Assembly: GCA_003868215.1 (NCBI GenBank)
Contig: QWDQ01000041.1
Span: 1-64,000, forward strand
Direction of reading: 5' to 3'
Source of the DNA: Pseudophaeomoniella oleicola
Lineage: Eukaryota; Ascomycota; Eurotiomycetes; Phaeomoniellales; Phaeomoniellaceae
DNA length: 64,000 bases
The notes beneath the pieces are model-generated. The model did no database searches. It saw only the letters and a program-made list of their open reading frames with translations, and had not been told where the DNA came from. Of the stretch, positions 50,637-61,993 are shown piece after piece. The first letter of the stretch is position 1. Each line of letters starts with the position of its first letter. The position numbers were made by a program, and so were the translations under genes.

Positions 50637-51674
50637 ATGGCTGCTCTCGCAATGTCAACGCCTCACACACATACCCGCTCACTGTCTCATCATCGCACTC
50701 CGTTGGCGCACCATACCGGAGAGCCATCGTCTACGACATCTCCGATGGCCATAGCGGATACGCTATCCTCAGTGGACTTCGGATTCGCGGATCTGAAGTC
50801 GCGAATGTCCCAATTCACAGCCAAGTTTGACGAGTTCATAGAGAAGGGGCGGAAGAGAGTGCTAGAAGAAAGGAATGAATTCCGCGTGAAAGGAATGGAG
50901 CTGGAAGGTACGTCGCAGGAGATGATTTCAGAAATCCTGGCTATTGCCTTGTGTCACGATCAAATGGCAGCGCTATCGTTGTGCTCAATCAACCACACGG
51001 TTCTTCGCGCTCTATTCAAGCAATGACTGACATACATGTTCTGATTAGAAACGCAATCTTCACACTTGAAGCAGTTGACGCACATTCAATCTCTCTTATC
51101 AACTCATTCCGCAACCGTCGCGTCGCACCAACAAGAGAAATCAGACCTTTTATCGACGATATCACAAATCAGCACCCGTCACACGAGTGTGCTATCACAT
51201 CGTGACCGTCTACGTCAACAGATTGCAGATGTGCAGAGGCAGATAGATGCGCGACGGGCAGCTCAGCTAGAATACCAGAGAAAGATTGATGGAATGGCGA
51301 GAATGAATGAACCAGAGCTGAATTTCTGGGAAAGTCATCTGGGAGTACGCATTGAGGGTGGTGGAAGTGTGGATCACTTACGTGTCGTTTACTGGCTCCT
51401 CGGATCCAACAATTCGACATCAGACGGCCAGCAAACCGGTGGAAACTCCAGGAAGACCATCGTTGGAGCGTCGGATTTGGAACGAGACGTACCGGAAGGA
51501 GAGGCTTACTTTGATCTCAGCACCGCAAAAAGAGATTACGAAGTCTTGAACTGTCGACCAAGGTTAGACAGAGAGAAGGTCGAGGAAGTTGTGGAGGGAC
51601 TGAACAGCTCCAGGGACTTCGGAGCTTTCTTAAAAGCGATGAGGGCCTTATTTGTCGACGCAGTGAGAAGATAA
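50637..51674 (+). CDS. spc25: Kinetochore protein Spc25
   Basis: Exons 50637-50907 and 51049-51674 encode 298 residues. The intron is 141 bp, longer than its neighbours, with GTACGT donor and ATTAG acceptor. The N-terminal block DFGFADLKSRMSQFTAKFDE and FIEKGRKRVLEERNEF is characteristic of filamentous-fungal Spc25. A coiled coil follows to about residue 180 (RDRLRQQIADVQRQIDARRA). The C-terminal RWD-like globular domain begins near PELNFWESHLGVRIEG and ends with REKVEEVVEGLNSSRDFGAF and MRALFVDAVRR. Spc25 pairs with Spc24 to anchor the Ndc80 complex to the inner kinetochore. A glycine/serine-rich insertion (SNNSTSDGQQTGGNSRK) in the globular domain is unusual in length. The ATG at 50637 is the first; 50652 is an alternative. 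Confidence 0.92.
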
Positions 51675-54600
51675 GGACTTGAGAAAGTCATCAGTGATAC
51701 ACTTGATATCAAGAACGTCACAGGGCTGATTTCTAGACTCTTTAGAGTGCTCATCAGCTTTCTACTATAAGGAGCTACCGTTGTTGGTATTTTGGGGAAG
51801 CGACTGTTGTTGAAGCGACGGCAAGACCTCACGATGTGCAATCCCGCCTTGAGGATCTACTATGAGGAGTTTTAGGTCGTTTTCTAACTAGATCGCGTTG
51901 TCTGCTTTGCTGAGACCCCAAACAAGGCGTTGGTATCCTGAACTATTGGTTTGGTGCTGGTGGCAGCTGGAGTTGTGAGAGATGAGCCCCGTGGGCAGAT
52001 GTTCGCGATACCCGTTTCCCAATTAGCTCGTTTTGTATCTGAAGCGATTGGAATTACACCCACTATAATCTGCATACAGACTATTTCGGATCCTTTTGTT
52101 CTGAAAGTGTGTTCTTTACATGCAACAGTCATCGTCCCCAAGTTGAAATACTCGATACAAAATATCAATGCCAACGCGGCCTATCCAAAAGACGAAGTAG
52201 AACCAAGTCATAACTTACGGGAATAATCTGCTTCAAAGGTCGTTCCTAGCCTGCGAATGACCCATCTCCCTTGGGGATGAACCTGTGTACAGAGGACTAA
52301 AAGCGTCCCTAGGTTCGTAATGTTGGAAGCAGATCAACGACTGGAGAACACAGCCCCTTTCCCAAAAAAAAGAAGGAAGCAAGCTTCTATAGATCTCTTT
52401 TTTGGTTTAAAGAAGTGCATAGGTTTTTCTCACGTCCAGGATTTCCCACTTGATGATACTATGTGAGGGAATGAGAATGGTCTAACTACAGCAGCCATCA
52501 CATGCCCCTTCTTCTCGCGCGAGATGTACACACAGGCACGGTCCCTAGGCATTGCACCAGATTGCTTCTGAGCCCTCAATTGAGAGAGTCCGATTGCAGC
52601 TAGATTGCCGTCTGTGGAGGACACAAACATGCTTGCACAATGGCAAACCACAATAAGGTGATTCATCTGCCAGAAGAACCACCAGGAAGACCCTGGTAGA
52701 GTAGTCCAGAATGCAACACTGTAGGTAGAAGGGGACTTAGGTGCATGCCATTTAGTAAGGATGCGTGATGCTGCTGCGTACAGCGCCCTTTCATCCTTTG
52801 AGATCGAAGGGTAAAGAGGGGGGAGATGCCTTTTTGTCTCTCGTCACTATCCTTGCAAAGCAGTCACTAAAGAGTCCAAAATTAGGCAATTGGTCAATGT
52901 TCCCCAGATAAAGATCGTAGTCTTTTGCCTATATTGAAATGTTCGCCCTCAGCTATGTTAAAGTAGTATTCGTGTCTTCGAAAAGAGCATCCCAATGAGA
53001 GCAAGATACATATATACAGGGTATAGCTGCAATTGAGCAGCCCTGTGCTTTTCAAGAATCAGATGTCGGTGTGCAAATACAAATTTTGGCAAGCCATCTC
53101 CTCTCCCTCTTTCTTCTCGTCATCATGTGACGGGTGTAGATATGTTGAATGCCGCACAGGTCTGGCATGGGTTGAAAAAGGGGCTAGCGGATTCACCACC
53201 CACAGCGTCAACAACACGCAAGGAAAAACAGACTGTGATTACGGTCTTCACCCCGTAACAATAGCATCTCGCCTACGCTTGCTCTTCAGGGTATACGGTG
53301 TGAATCATCAACCTCGATACCACCCTGTGCATCCTGATCATTCCAGTCCTTGTCAATGTTTCAGAGGCTGGTGGAGCCATCGTCCCCTGGTAATGTAGAG
53401 CAGAGGCTCCATATTTAGGATCTTCCTTCTGTCCTCGGTTATTCCCCATGGACACTACCCTACCTGGGATATATGCACATGAACGAGAAGGAGACGGACG
53501 GAAAATTCTGCTCCTACCCTCGAGAATAAATGGATTCTACGCCCAAGGCGCTAGAGCAGCTCGCTCGATGAAGGAAGACTCTTGGATTGTCCTCCAGGAA
53601 ATGATGCAGTCTTCTCCTACATGAAAAGCTCCATTCATCCACAGGCATCCTGTAAGCCAGCATGTCATCCTACAGTACAGCTCATTCCAAACGGTCTATA
53701 CTCAAATCATTTACAACGCTCCAAGAGCAGGTCGAGGAGTAAGGGGGTCCAACTGGCTTCATTCTCAAGCATGTCTCTTTAGATAATGCACCATGCAGCA
53801 TCGATCGAACAGCGAGAGGCGATACGATGTGATGGATCTGAGTCTCTACCCAGTGCATTTGATCTTATTTGTTCCTATGCTCTGCTATGTCCACCTTCTT
53901 TACCCGCAGAGAAGACAAGATCTTCTCCCACCACCGTTCTCTGCGCCATACTACTATCTTCTCCGACGTGTATTACCAAAAAACCTGCCCAAAAGAGCGC
54001 AGAAGGTACTTCCCCCCACCCCCCTCCTCCTCTTCGAAGCTCTTGGTCCATCTTGCTTGCAATCTTGTCTACTCGAAAGTACCATTCTAGCAGGAATAAT
54101 CTATACCCGAACCCCTTCGAACAGTCGTCTGAGACAAAATAGAACACGAGAGGAGAAGAAAAACATACAGAACATGACATAGCACATTATAGCCTAAATC
54201 ACATATGCCAATGCTGTCATCAGCCAGGGCCATGGCATGTTGTCAGTCCTCTTCTCTTCTTCTGTGGAAGGGAGCACGCCGTCTCTTGCAATATTAAGTC
54301 CTATCTAGTCAGCCGTTCGAGCAAGGGCTCGTGTCTTATCTTCCACGGGTCCCTCCTACACATACACAAACACAAAGAGAGGGACGGCCAGAAAGAAACA
54401 AACTATTTTGCCAGAAGAAGAAGAGGATGATGATGATGGTGGTGGTGGTGATGATGTCTCCTGTGCTAGCAGAAGAGGGACATAGAGAGTACGTTCCAAA
54501 CTCGCTGAACACACTTCCCCCACTCCTCTCCCATCCCCTGTCCTCTCTCTCAAGCCAGTATCGTCAACCTTGATTACATCGTCTTGAGAGACAGCCCTCC

Positions 54601-55483
54601 TCCTAACCTCTTAGATGTGTATTCACTCACTCCCTAAACATTGTACCTAAGTACTAGGCAACAACTTCACAGAAAGTCTCTCTCCTCTTCTCTTTTTTGT
54701 CTCGTTTTGCACATCGTCGTTCTCTTCTTTCTACCCTTAAAAGGATTTGAACGAGTCTGGCACAGTGTGTGGACTATGATGGACCCCCAGGACGCCCCGG
54801 CAAACTCTCGAATGCCGTCAAGGCAAATGAAAAAGCGAGATTGAAGTGTATGGGCATAGATGGACGAAGATGTTACGGTGAACTCACATACGTAGTTTGG
54901 CGGTGACGAGATATAGGACACCAGCAAAAAAAGGAATGTATTTGACGTAGTCAGTCTTACAGTTTTGGCATAGAATGGGGTCATCTCAACAACGTTTGAT
55001 GAAATAAACATCTCCTGACCGTCAATTTCTCATTAAAGAAAATCATCATTGTCATTCATTAACATCATGCTCATTCTGAGTTTAGAACCCTATCCAAGAT
55101 GGGGCTAAAAGCGTTTAAACGTTGAGTCAAATGCCTCAATTCTTCAGTGCTAGTTTGTCTTGGTCTCATTTTCATTCATGCACATTTCCGACGAGCAGTC
55201 CGTAACACGCGGATGTAACTAAGAAATAAGAGAGCGTAAACCGGGAGTCCCCAATGCAAGATCTCGTAAAGACATGTCCGAAAACGCAAATGGTCATAAG
55301 AGGTCGTTATTTTGTCGTTGGATAGAAGAAAAGCAAAGATGCAGGAAAGGGTGGTGAAGTATGCCATTGACCAGTTGTCATCGGAGCGGATAGAGACCGC
55401 TTAATGATATCTCCCATAGGCATGTCGTATGCTGGAATAACAGGAAAGCGTGTGGAGGAGCATTCCACGCTTTGATTTCTTCT
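51675..55483. other. 3.8 kb region without a supportable gene
   Basis: Only short frames of random character. It contains the imperfect trinucleotide repeat at 54413-54456 and C/T-rich stretches around 53870-54060 and 54660-54740. The right end is the 3' flank of the RS-rich protein gene. Confidence 0.55.
54413..54456 (+). repeat. Trinucleotide microsatellite (GAA, GAT, GGT units)
   Basis: Consecutive GAA, GAT and GGT triplet runs in non-coding DNA, likely polymorphic. Confidence 0.8.
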
Positions 55484-57444
55484 TTACTGGCCATGCTGTG
55501 GGGTTTGACCAGGGGTACCATTCTGCGGCGATGCAGAGGTTCGAGCAGCATTCGCATATGCGTATGGGTTATCGTCATAGTATACGGGGCCTGAGCCGTT
55601 GTTGTAGGTGGGTTGATATTGAGGCGGAACATACGGGTTTGGACGATAAGGTGTAGGATTGGCAGGGTTTTGAAGGTTGGGTGCACTTGATGCATACGAG
55701 GAATTGTAGGGAAGCATCCCGTCTTGTTGCATCTGTGTCATCTTCGCTTTTCGGGCTGCTCTCTTTTGGCGGTGTCGCTCCCGCTTTTCTTCTTCTTCAC
55801 GGGATCGTTCCCTTGCCTCCTTAACCTCCTTCCATTCCGAGACTGCACCTTTGATACCAAGTGCTGCAATACCTATAGCTGCTGCATCTTGTAACCGGGC
55901 CTTGTTCTTTTCCTTCCTTGCTTCTTGTGGCGACAATTCTCCTTCTTTCACTAACTTGTGTCTCTCGTTCCTCGCTTCAACCGATTGATAAACATTGTGA
56001 GCAGCGTGAATGGTGGCGACGGTGGCCAACCCTGCTGTCAGCATCTGGCGTTTCTTCGACTTCTTATGCCTACGCTCTTCGTCGGTACTGGATCCCAGGT
56101 CAGAATCACTGTCTGTATTCGGATCGCCAAGATGATGTGCTTCATTTCCGAACCTTCCCGGAGGAGGGGACGAAACTTGGGACGTTGCAGCGGTCATTGA
56201 ACGGGGTTGACCTACATCTCTGGAATAATCATCATCGGAGGAAGAGTAACTGCCTCTCCTGGAACGACGCTTCTCCGCCGCATCTCCTATGCCAAGCGCG
56301 GCAATCCCTTTCCGAGCCATGTCAGAAATGCTCTTGGATCTCTTCTTCTCTCGTCGTCTTGGTGGACTACGGCTATCGTAACTAGAATAGGAGCTCACAC
56401 TTGGAGAACGACCACGTCCGCGGGATCGAGATCGAACTCGGTCAACGAGCTGTTTTCCAGCTGCGGCTAGAATACCACCAGCTGCGATATCTTTGATACC
56501 GCCACGAGACTGGCTCCTATCGCGAGAACGATTACCCGGACCCCGAGATCGAGATCTCGGACCGTTCACGATGCGGTTGGTAGCGAGACCTGCCAATGCG
56601 GATTCAACGATATGACGCTTGCTGTGTTTGTCTGGATCACGGTCGATCAAGCCGTCGACACCGGCGGCACCAAGTGCAGCCGTGATTATCCGCTTGCCTT
56701 TGTCGCCTCCCCATCCGCCAGGCTCTTTACGGGCACGGAAAGCTTCTGCAGCACCGGCAGCTAGAGCAGCTTTGACGGCTTGTGCAACCTTTGGGTTTAT
56801 GCCACCTCTGGAGCGAGAGCGAGAACGCTCCGAGGAATATGACCTAGCACGTCGGCCACGACTGGTAGCCCGACTTCCAGCGACGCTTCGAGCACGGCTT
56901 CTGCTCCTGCTGCGGCCTGCAAGAGCCCCAGCAGCGCCACTCAGACCAAGAGCAGCGAGTGCCTTCTCCGTCATTGAATCACGGCGACGAGGAGGGGAGC
57001 GGCTGGGGGAGGACTCAGAGGAGTAATCATTTCGACGAGATCGTCGCTCGCCTAGCATCTTATCAGTTTTGTGTTCCAATCGCGGCAATGGAAAGAATAC
57101 TCACGTTTTTCGCGCCTTCTTCGGCCGGGGTAATCTGAACGTCGATCATCATATGTATCATCATCGTATCGACCGACAGAGCGCGCTCTCCTAGCAGGAC
57201 GAACACCTTCACGAACAGTGGTCTTGCGTCTCACATAACCACCATCGCCGGGTGCGAAATCTCGTTGGATTTCCTCCACAGAGTCATCACTGTCTCGCCG
57301 GCGAGGAACGAGGTCCATTCTGCGAGCATCTCTAGGATCTACGCCGCCGCGGGCGAGGTATGATTCTTCTTCGGTGTATTCCCTGGGCCGCCTATCGCGG
57401 TATGATCGCTGGCGACGTGGGCGATCGTCGGAGTAGTATGACAT
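55484..57444 (-). CDS. Arginine/serine-rich DUF3824-like fungal protein
   Basis: Exons 57444-57105 and 57051-55484 with a 53 bp intron (GTGAGT donor, GCTAG acceptor) encode 635 residues. The N-terminus is highly charged (MSYYSDDRPRRQRSYRDRRP). Multiple RS-dipeptide stretches alternate with small alanine/glycine-rich helices (ALAALGLSGAAGALAGRS, AVKAALAAGAAEAFR, RIITAALGAAGVDGLI, DIAAGGILAAAGKQLVD). The C-terminal third has a basic helix-rich part and a Pro/Tyr/Asn-rich tail ending in GQTPQHGQ. This alternation is what I know from fungal DUF3824 proteins of unknown function. The Ala/Gly helices resemble membrane-associating or glycine-zipper segments. RS stretches suggest phosphorylation but do not prove a splicing role. 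The family name is from memory and moderately certain; the gene structure is solid. Confidence 0.78.
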
Positions 57445-59132
57445 GCTCAGGAAAGCTGACTTCAAAAATTCTGCCGGATGACAATACGTATATCTAGTCT
57501 GCTGCGGTACGTTGCAGGCGCTCGATGGGAAGTAGATTATGCTCGTTTGACAGTTGTATAGTCTACGAGAGGAGGTAGTAACGATCGGATTCAAAGTTGT
57601 CCAAGAATTGATATAGATTGGAAGAACGAGAAGCAAAGACGCCGAGATAGGTTTCGATGTATGCGATTAAGGCGCAGTAAGACTGCAGCCTTGGCGACGG
57701 CACTTCGGAAAGTTGATGGGGGGGGCGTTCGAGAGTATGGTGAGATTTTCAGGATGTTGGCGTGGAAGACGGTCTTTTGATTGATAGTATTTAGGTGCGA
57801 GGGTAGTTGGGATGGAGGGGTTGGTCTCTAGGATCGCTCGGAGGATAGGCTGAACTAAGGTGGGCACAGGGAGTGGGCAGTTCAGGTGCGGGAATTACGT
57901 AGTACGTAGAGGCGAACAGGGATCAGTGGTCGTTGAGTGGTGCCAAGCAGGCACATTCGACAGTACCGGCCTTCACGTGTGAGATGCTGCGCCTTTCTGT
58001 CTCGCTCAAGTTCATAGGGTGCACATCGACCAGATAGAGATCAGGCTTTTTCATTCAGAGGGAAGAGGATTGTGAGGGACGAACAAGGAAATGTACTTTG
58101 TAGGTGTAGGTGAAATGATGATAATATTGCCTTCGATATGAAGGGGGTTGGGCACCGAACTCTGAAATCATGATTCCACTCTTGCTGACTTCCTTACGGC
58201 GTACCCAAAGTCAACTGAGAGCTTCGTGCCCAATGACATCCTCTTTGTCCTGCCACACCGAATATGAGGCCAAGTCACTCAGCCTTTGCCTACCTTCCAT
58301 GCTGGAGGCTACGTCATTGCACCCAGCGTACGCATCTTTCCCATTTTTGCCTTTCTTTTCGACTTCTTATTGCCTCGCGCTGCTAACCATCATTTTGGAC
58401 CTTCTGTGATATACTATGCAGTGTTATGTTTACGTTTCGCCATTTATATGAAGACAATAGGGAACGGTCCGTCAGGCTTTCTTTGTTCAACCCCACAATT
58501 CATGAGTGCTGGCATTGAATCAAGAAAGTCAGACGAGGCCGTACTACGTAGTAATATCATATTTCATGCCACTACAGGAAGGTTAAGGGTTTCTCATTGC
58601 GCATTTTCCTTGCCTATTATCGAAGAAGGGGAACTTCGGGATTGTTTGCTGGCATCTTACACTTGTCCACACATTGTAGGCTGCTTGAGGGTGTGGACGG
58701 AAGTTGCTTGTGGTGAGGGGCGTCGATACTCCTGTGGGAGATGCAGGCTCGGCAGGACACGGGACCTTCAGAAACGTTTCCGCACACACCAGGCCGTTTC
58801 CACAAATAAAGGGAAGGAACCACTGCGTTCTATATAGTCGGTGAGTCGGAGTATCTTGGTCGCACCTTCCCTTCCTGTATCTCAGACATAGTACTGAAGC
58901 GAGGTCCAAGTGCTTTCTTCTCCATGTAACGTGCTTTCATCGTCCAAGAGCATCATACTCTGAAGGGAGCCTGGAACGCGACCAGGGGTTGTCTATCTTC
59001 GAATGCTCTGTGCAGAACTTGTTGTATGATTGCCGATGAGGCGTATTGACCTCGTACAATAACAGCTCGTCGCTACCGTATCAAGCGGAAGGCCAATTCT
59101 TAGCCATATCACCTCCGATCCAGTCAATCGGA
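57445..59132. other. Intergenic region
   Basis: Promoter of the RS-rich gene on the left and 3' flank of the DUF952 gene on the right. It holds TACGTAGTA-type palindromes at 57894 and 58542. A 183-codon plus-strand open frame at 58286-58837 has no recognisable motif or partner and I do not call it. Confidence 0.5.
58542..58553. repeat. TACTACGTAGTA palindrome
   Basis: Perfect 12-base palindrome, identical to that at 6316. Confidence 0.7.
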
Positions 59133-59528
59133 TCAACGGCCTATAACATTGCTCGAGTTCTCCTCTTTGACTAACGTTTCAAACAGTTCGCTCCCGATCT
59201 CGCTGCCAGTCCATCTTCTGCCTGCGGCCTTCAAATCAATCATCCCATAGACGTGCGGGAATTTCTGACCGCCTCTGCTGACCTCCCATTTGACCGGGTC
59301 TTGCACCTTCTCGAGGTCGATCTCGACAACCACGAGATCATCCTGTCCAGAAAAATATTTGCTGTACGTTTCCCCCGTTTGTGTGGCAGTAGATAAGTGG
59401 ATGTAGCCGTCTTGGACGTCGATTCCAGCGCCGTTAAATGTAGAGCTTTGACCCCAAGCTGCCCATTGGCTTTCTGTGAGGATCTTGAAGGCGGTCTTGG
59501 GGTTCTGCATGATGGTATGATGTGTCAC
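59133..59528 (-). CDS. DUF952 family protein
   Basis: An intronless frame of 131 residues; an ATG at 59510 gives a slightly shorter form with a more usual start (MQNPKTAFKILTESQW). Conserved DUF952 features are the FKILTESQWAAWGQ opening, the substrate-pocket-like DGYIHLSTATQTGETYSKYF block, DLVVVEIDLEKV in the central strand, and KFPHVYGMIDLKAA. Members are small cytosolic proteins found in bacteria and fungi and distantly resemble glutathione S-transferase-type or ADP-ribosyl folds in some databases; no function is established. The length is typical. Confidence 0.85.
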   Translation of the reverse strand: MTHHTIMQNPKTAFKILTESQWAAWGQSSTFNGAGIDVQDGYIHLSTATQTGETYSKYFSGQDDLVVVEIDLEKVQDPVKWEVSRGGQKFPHVYGMIDLKAAGRRWTGSEIGSELFETLVKEENSSNVIGR

Positions 59529-60408
59529 GCAGTGAGTCGTGTTACGTCTACGGCGTCGAATGTCTGCTCAGCCCAGTTGCCGTTATCTTGGAATAAGAGA
59601 ATGTATATGAGGAAGTCCCGTCCAAGAATTATGTACCCGGTATTTTCAATGATCGCATCTATATTTTTACCCCACAATCTTCCCTCTCGGAGCGCAACCA
59701 TTTCGCGGTCGCGCCTCGATTCTATAAGGGTATTTCTGGTACAGGCGTACAAGATCGACAATTGTATTCACCCCTCCAACACTGCATCCTCGGCCTAGGA
59801 GTCTGTCTAGAGTTGGTAAGGCTACTGCTATGTTTGAAAGTGCAGTAGTACCTGGTCCCCGCAGCCAAGTGTACACCTAATATAAAAATTCATCTTAATT
59901 CACAGGGTGACTATAATGCTATCATGCCGCTCAACTCCTAGGTAGAGACGCCTTGACGTAGACATTGAGCATCCCCTATTGTACACGATGCCGAGGTAGT
60001 CTTCGGGGTCATAGACACACTGTCGCGAAGCACAGGCTATGCGCTATTCAGCCTCGCCGTATCTGAATTTACCACATTTCCTCGCCGTTCTAATTCAAGC
60101 ATACCAAGTTCGTTGAAACCCTGCCTATGCTTGTTCCAGTTGACCAATATGCGTAATGGACAGGTGCACCCCGGTATACTCGAATAAAAATGATACATAC
60201 TAGATTGCCCGAAATGCCCAGGGACCATCATCAGCCGCACTATCTAGTGTCTGCATGATGATGTAAAGCATGTCCAATACCTCTCTGCGGCCATGCTTAG
60301 CCTCGGGAGGCTGTAGCCGATGCCAGAAAATACTATTATCTCAGAGTCATAGCCGATTGTCGAGTCCGTTCCTGTGTTTCACAAGTCCTTTCATCTGAGA
60401 TACTACAC

Positions 60409-60450
60409 CTGGGTAGGTACATAGTACTAGGTACAATAGGTAGGTAGGTA
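60409..60450. repeat. TAGGTA repeat cluster
   Basis: Successive GTAGGTAC, GTACTAGGTAC and TAGGTAGGTAGGTA words in non-coding DNA. Confidence 0.65.
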
Positions 60451-61973
60451 TTGGTGTGTCCCCAGCACTCTTCCTGTGCATACGAGGTACCTCTGACAGT
60501 CGGGACGACGCGAATCCCGCTCACAGCCTCCCGTCCTACCAGCGAGACTTCGTATATGATAATGAGAAAACAATGGAAGGGTACAAATGATACCTCCTGA
60601 GAACTCACTGGAAGAGGCGACGTACGGACTGAATATCGCTACATACATCTTGCCATTGATACCACCCCAAAATAGGTATATGACTGATCCAGCTGACGGA
60701 CACTCACATGGGCCTTTTCTGACTACGTGGCCTGCAATGTCCTTTTTCAAACCCCAAAGCAGATGGGGCTGGAGTTGAGAGATCTGAAGACTGATAGCCG
60801 TCTATATTCTGCGACGGTAATTTGGTGCATGCTTAGTGAACACATACCTCATCACCATCGAATCCCTGGCTGCACCAAATTGTCAGCGAAGGAGATAATT
60901 AAGTAATGTTATCTGCCCGAATTGGGTTGTAGGCATACGGTTAGGAAAAAGCCTGGCGCCCGCTGCCATGGACCTTTACAACCCCCCTTGGCACGTCATT
61001 CGATGTTACCATGGTACGAACAAGCGTAGAGTGGAATAGCGTATCTACCTATTCAACCACACGGCAAGCGCTAGCAATGACAGCCATCATCATATCATCA
61101 CGGTATTGTTGCTCAGGTGTCGGTCTGCTTCTAAATTCGCGAGGATAAGCCACATTGCTGGCATAGCAGGGGAGACACGTAGCGAAGAACTTGCGATGTT
61201 TCTGAAATAGGGGTAGCGAGCGGGAGAACCCCTTTACCATAGTACTAATTATGGCATAATCCTATGTTCCAATCAATCCTCCCATGTTAAGTATGGAAAA
61301 CTTCTCAATGTCCGAGAACGCGGTTCTCATGTCGATCAGGGACCACCGAGCCACCCAATACCGTACTATGGAATCTCTTGCCGTTTTGTGGCTCGTGTCA
61401 AAAGCACCTCGGTACATCTCCAATCCACGTTCAAAGATTGCCACCCGCCACGCCGCTATATCGGCGATTGAATCATGATTTCGGCCCGGCGACGCGGGTG
61501 ACCCTCTTCCCTCGTGTTTGTGCAACGGGCATAGAGAGAGTTTGAGAGTGAATTAAGACACCAAATTCCCAACTTAGGTTGCTGAGAGTGACAGCTTCGA
61601 GAAACGAGATGAGTACCTACGGCGTTGGGCTGCAGGCTAAGGAGAATACGGGCAGAATGCAAGGATGACCACGTGTACGACTTGTTTGAGGTTCCTTGTA
61701 CATACCGTGGTACTACGTGTAACGAAGAACTGAGATGATTATCGCAAGCTCTCTTTAGACTACGGCTATTGATTGGAGATCGAAGGCGCTGTTCAGTGGA
61801 CGGTTCTCATTCCCGACACGTGGAGACACGAGATCTCGATCAAAATAATCAATGCCGGGTGACGACGTAATTGTTGACCGAAAATGGAGCGAGGTGGGAG
61901 AGAGGCAGCGGAATGGTAACAGGGGGACGGCTGGTTAGTCAGCGAAGTGGACTTACAGTAGTTGGGGCAAGTG

Positions 61974-61993
61974 CTACGTAGTACTACGTAGTA
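61974..61993. repeat. Double TACGTAGTA palindrome
   Basis: Two overlapping copies of the TACGTAGTA word, the second forming a full TACTACGTAGTA palindrome at 61982-61993. Confidence 0.7.

Noticed and set aside
53786-54182. Overlapping plus-strand frames with Cys/Pro/Ser-rich translations
   Set aside because: Two frames are open over the same low-complexity C/T-rich DNA, which points to composition and not coding.
55918-57026. Plus-strand frames opposite the RS-rich gene
   Set aside because: Mirror frames of an Arg/Ser/Ala-biased coding sequence on the other strand.
58286-58837. 183-codon plus-strand frame
   Set aside because: No recognisable domain; the opposite strand is equally open, so chance is likely.
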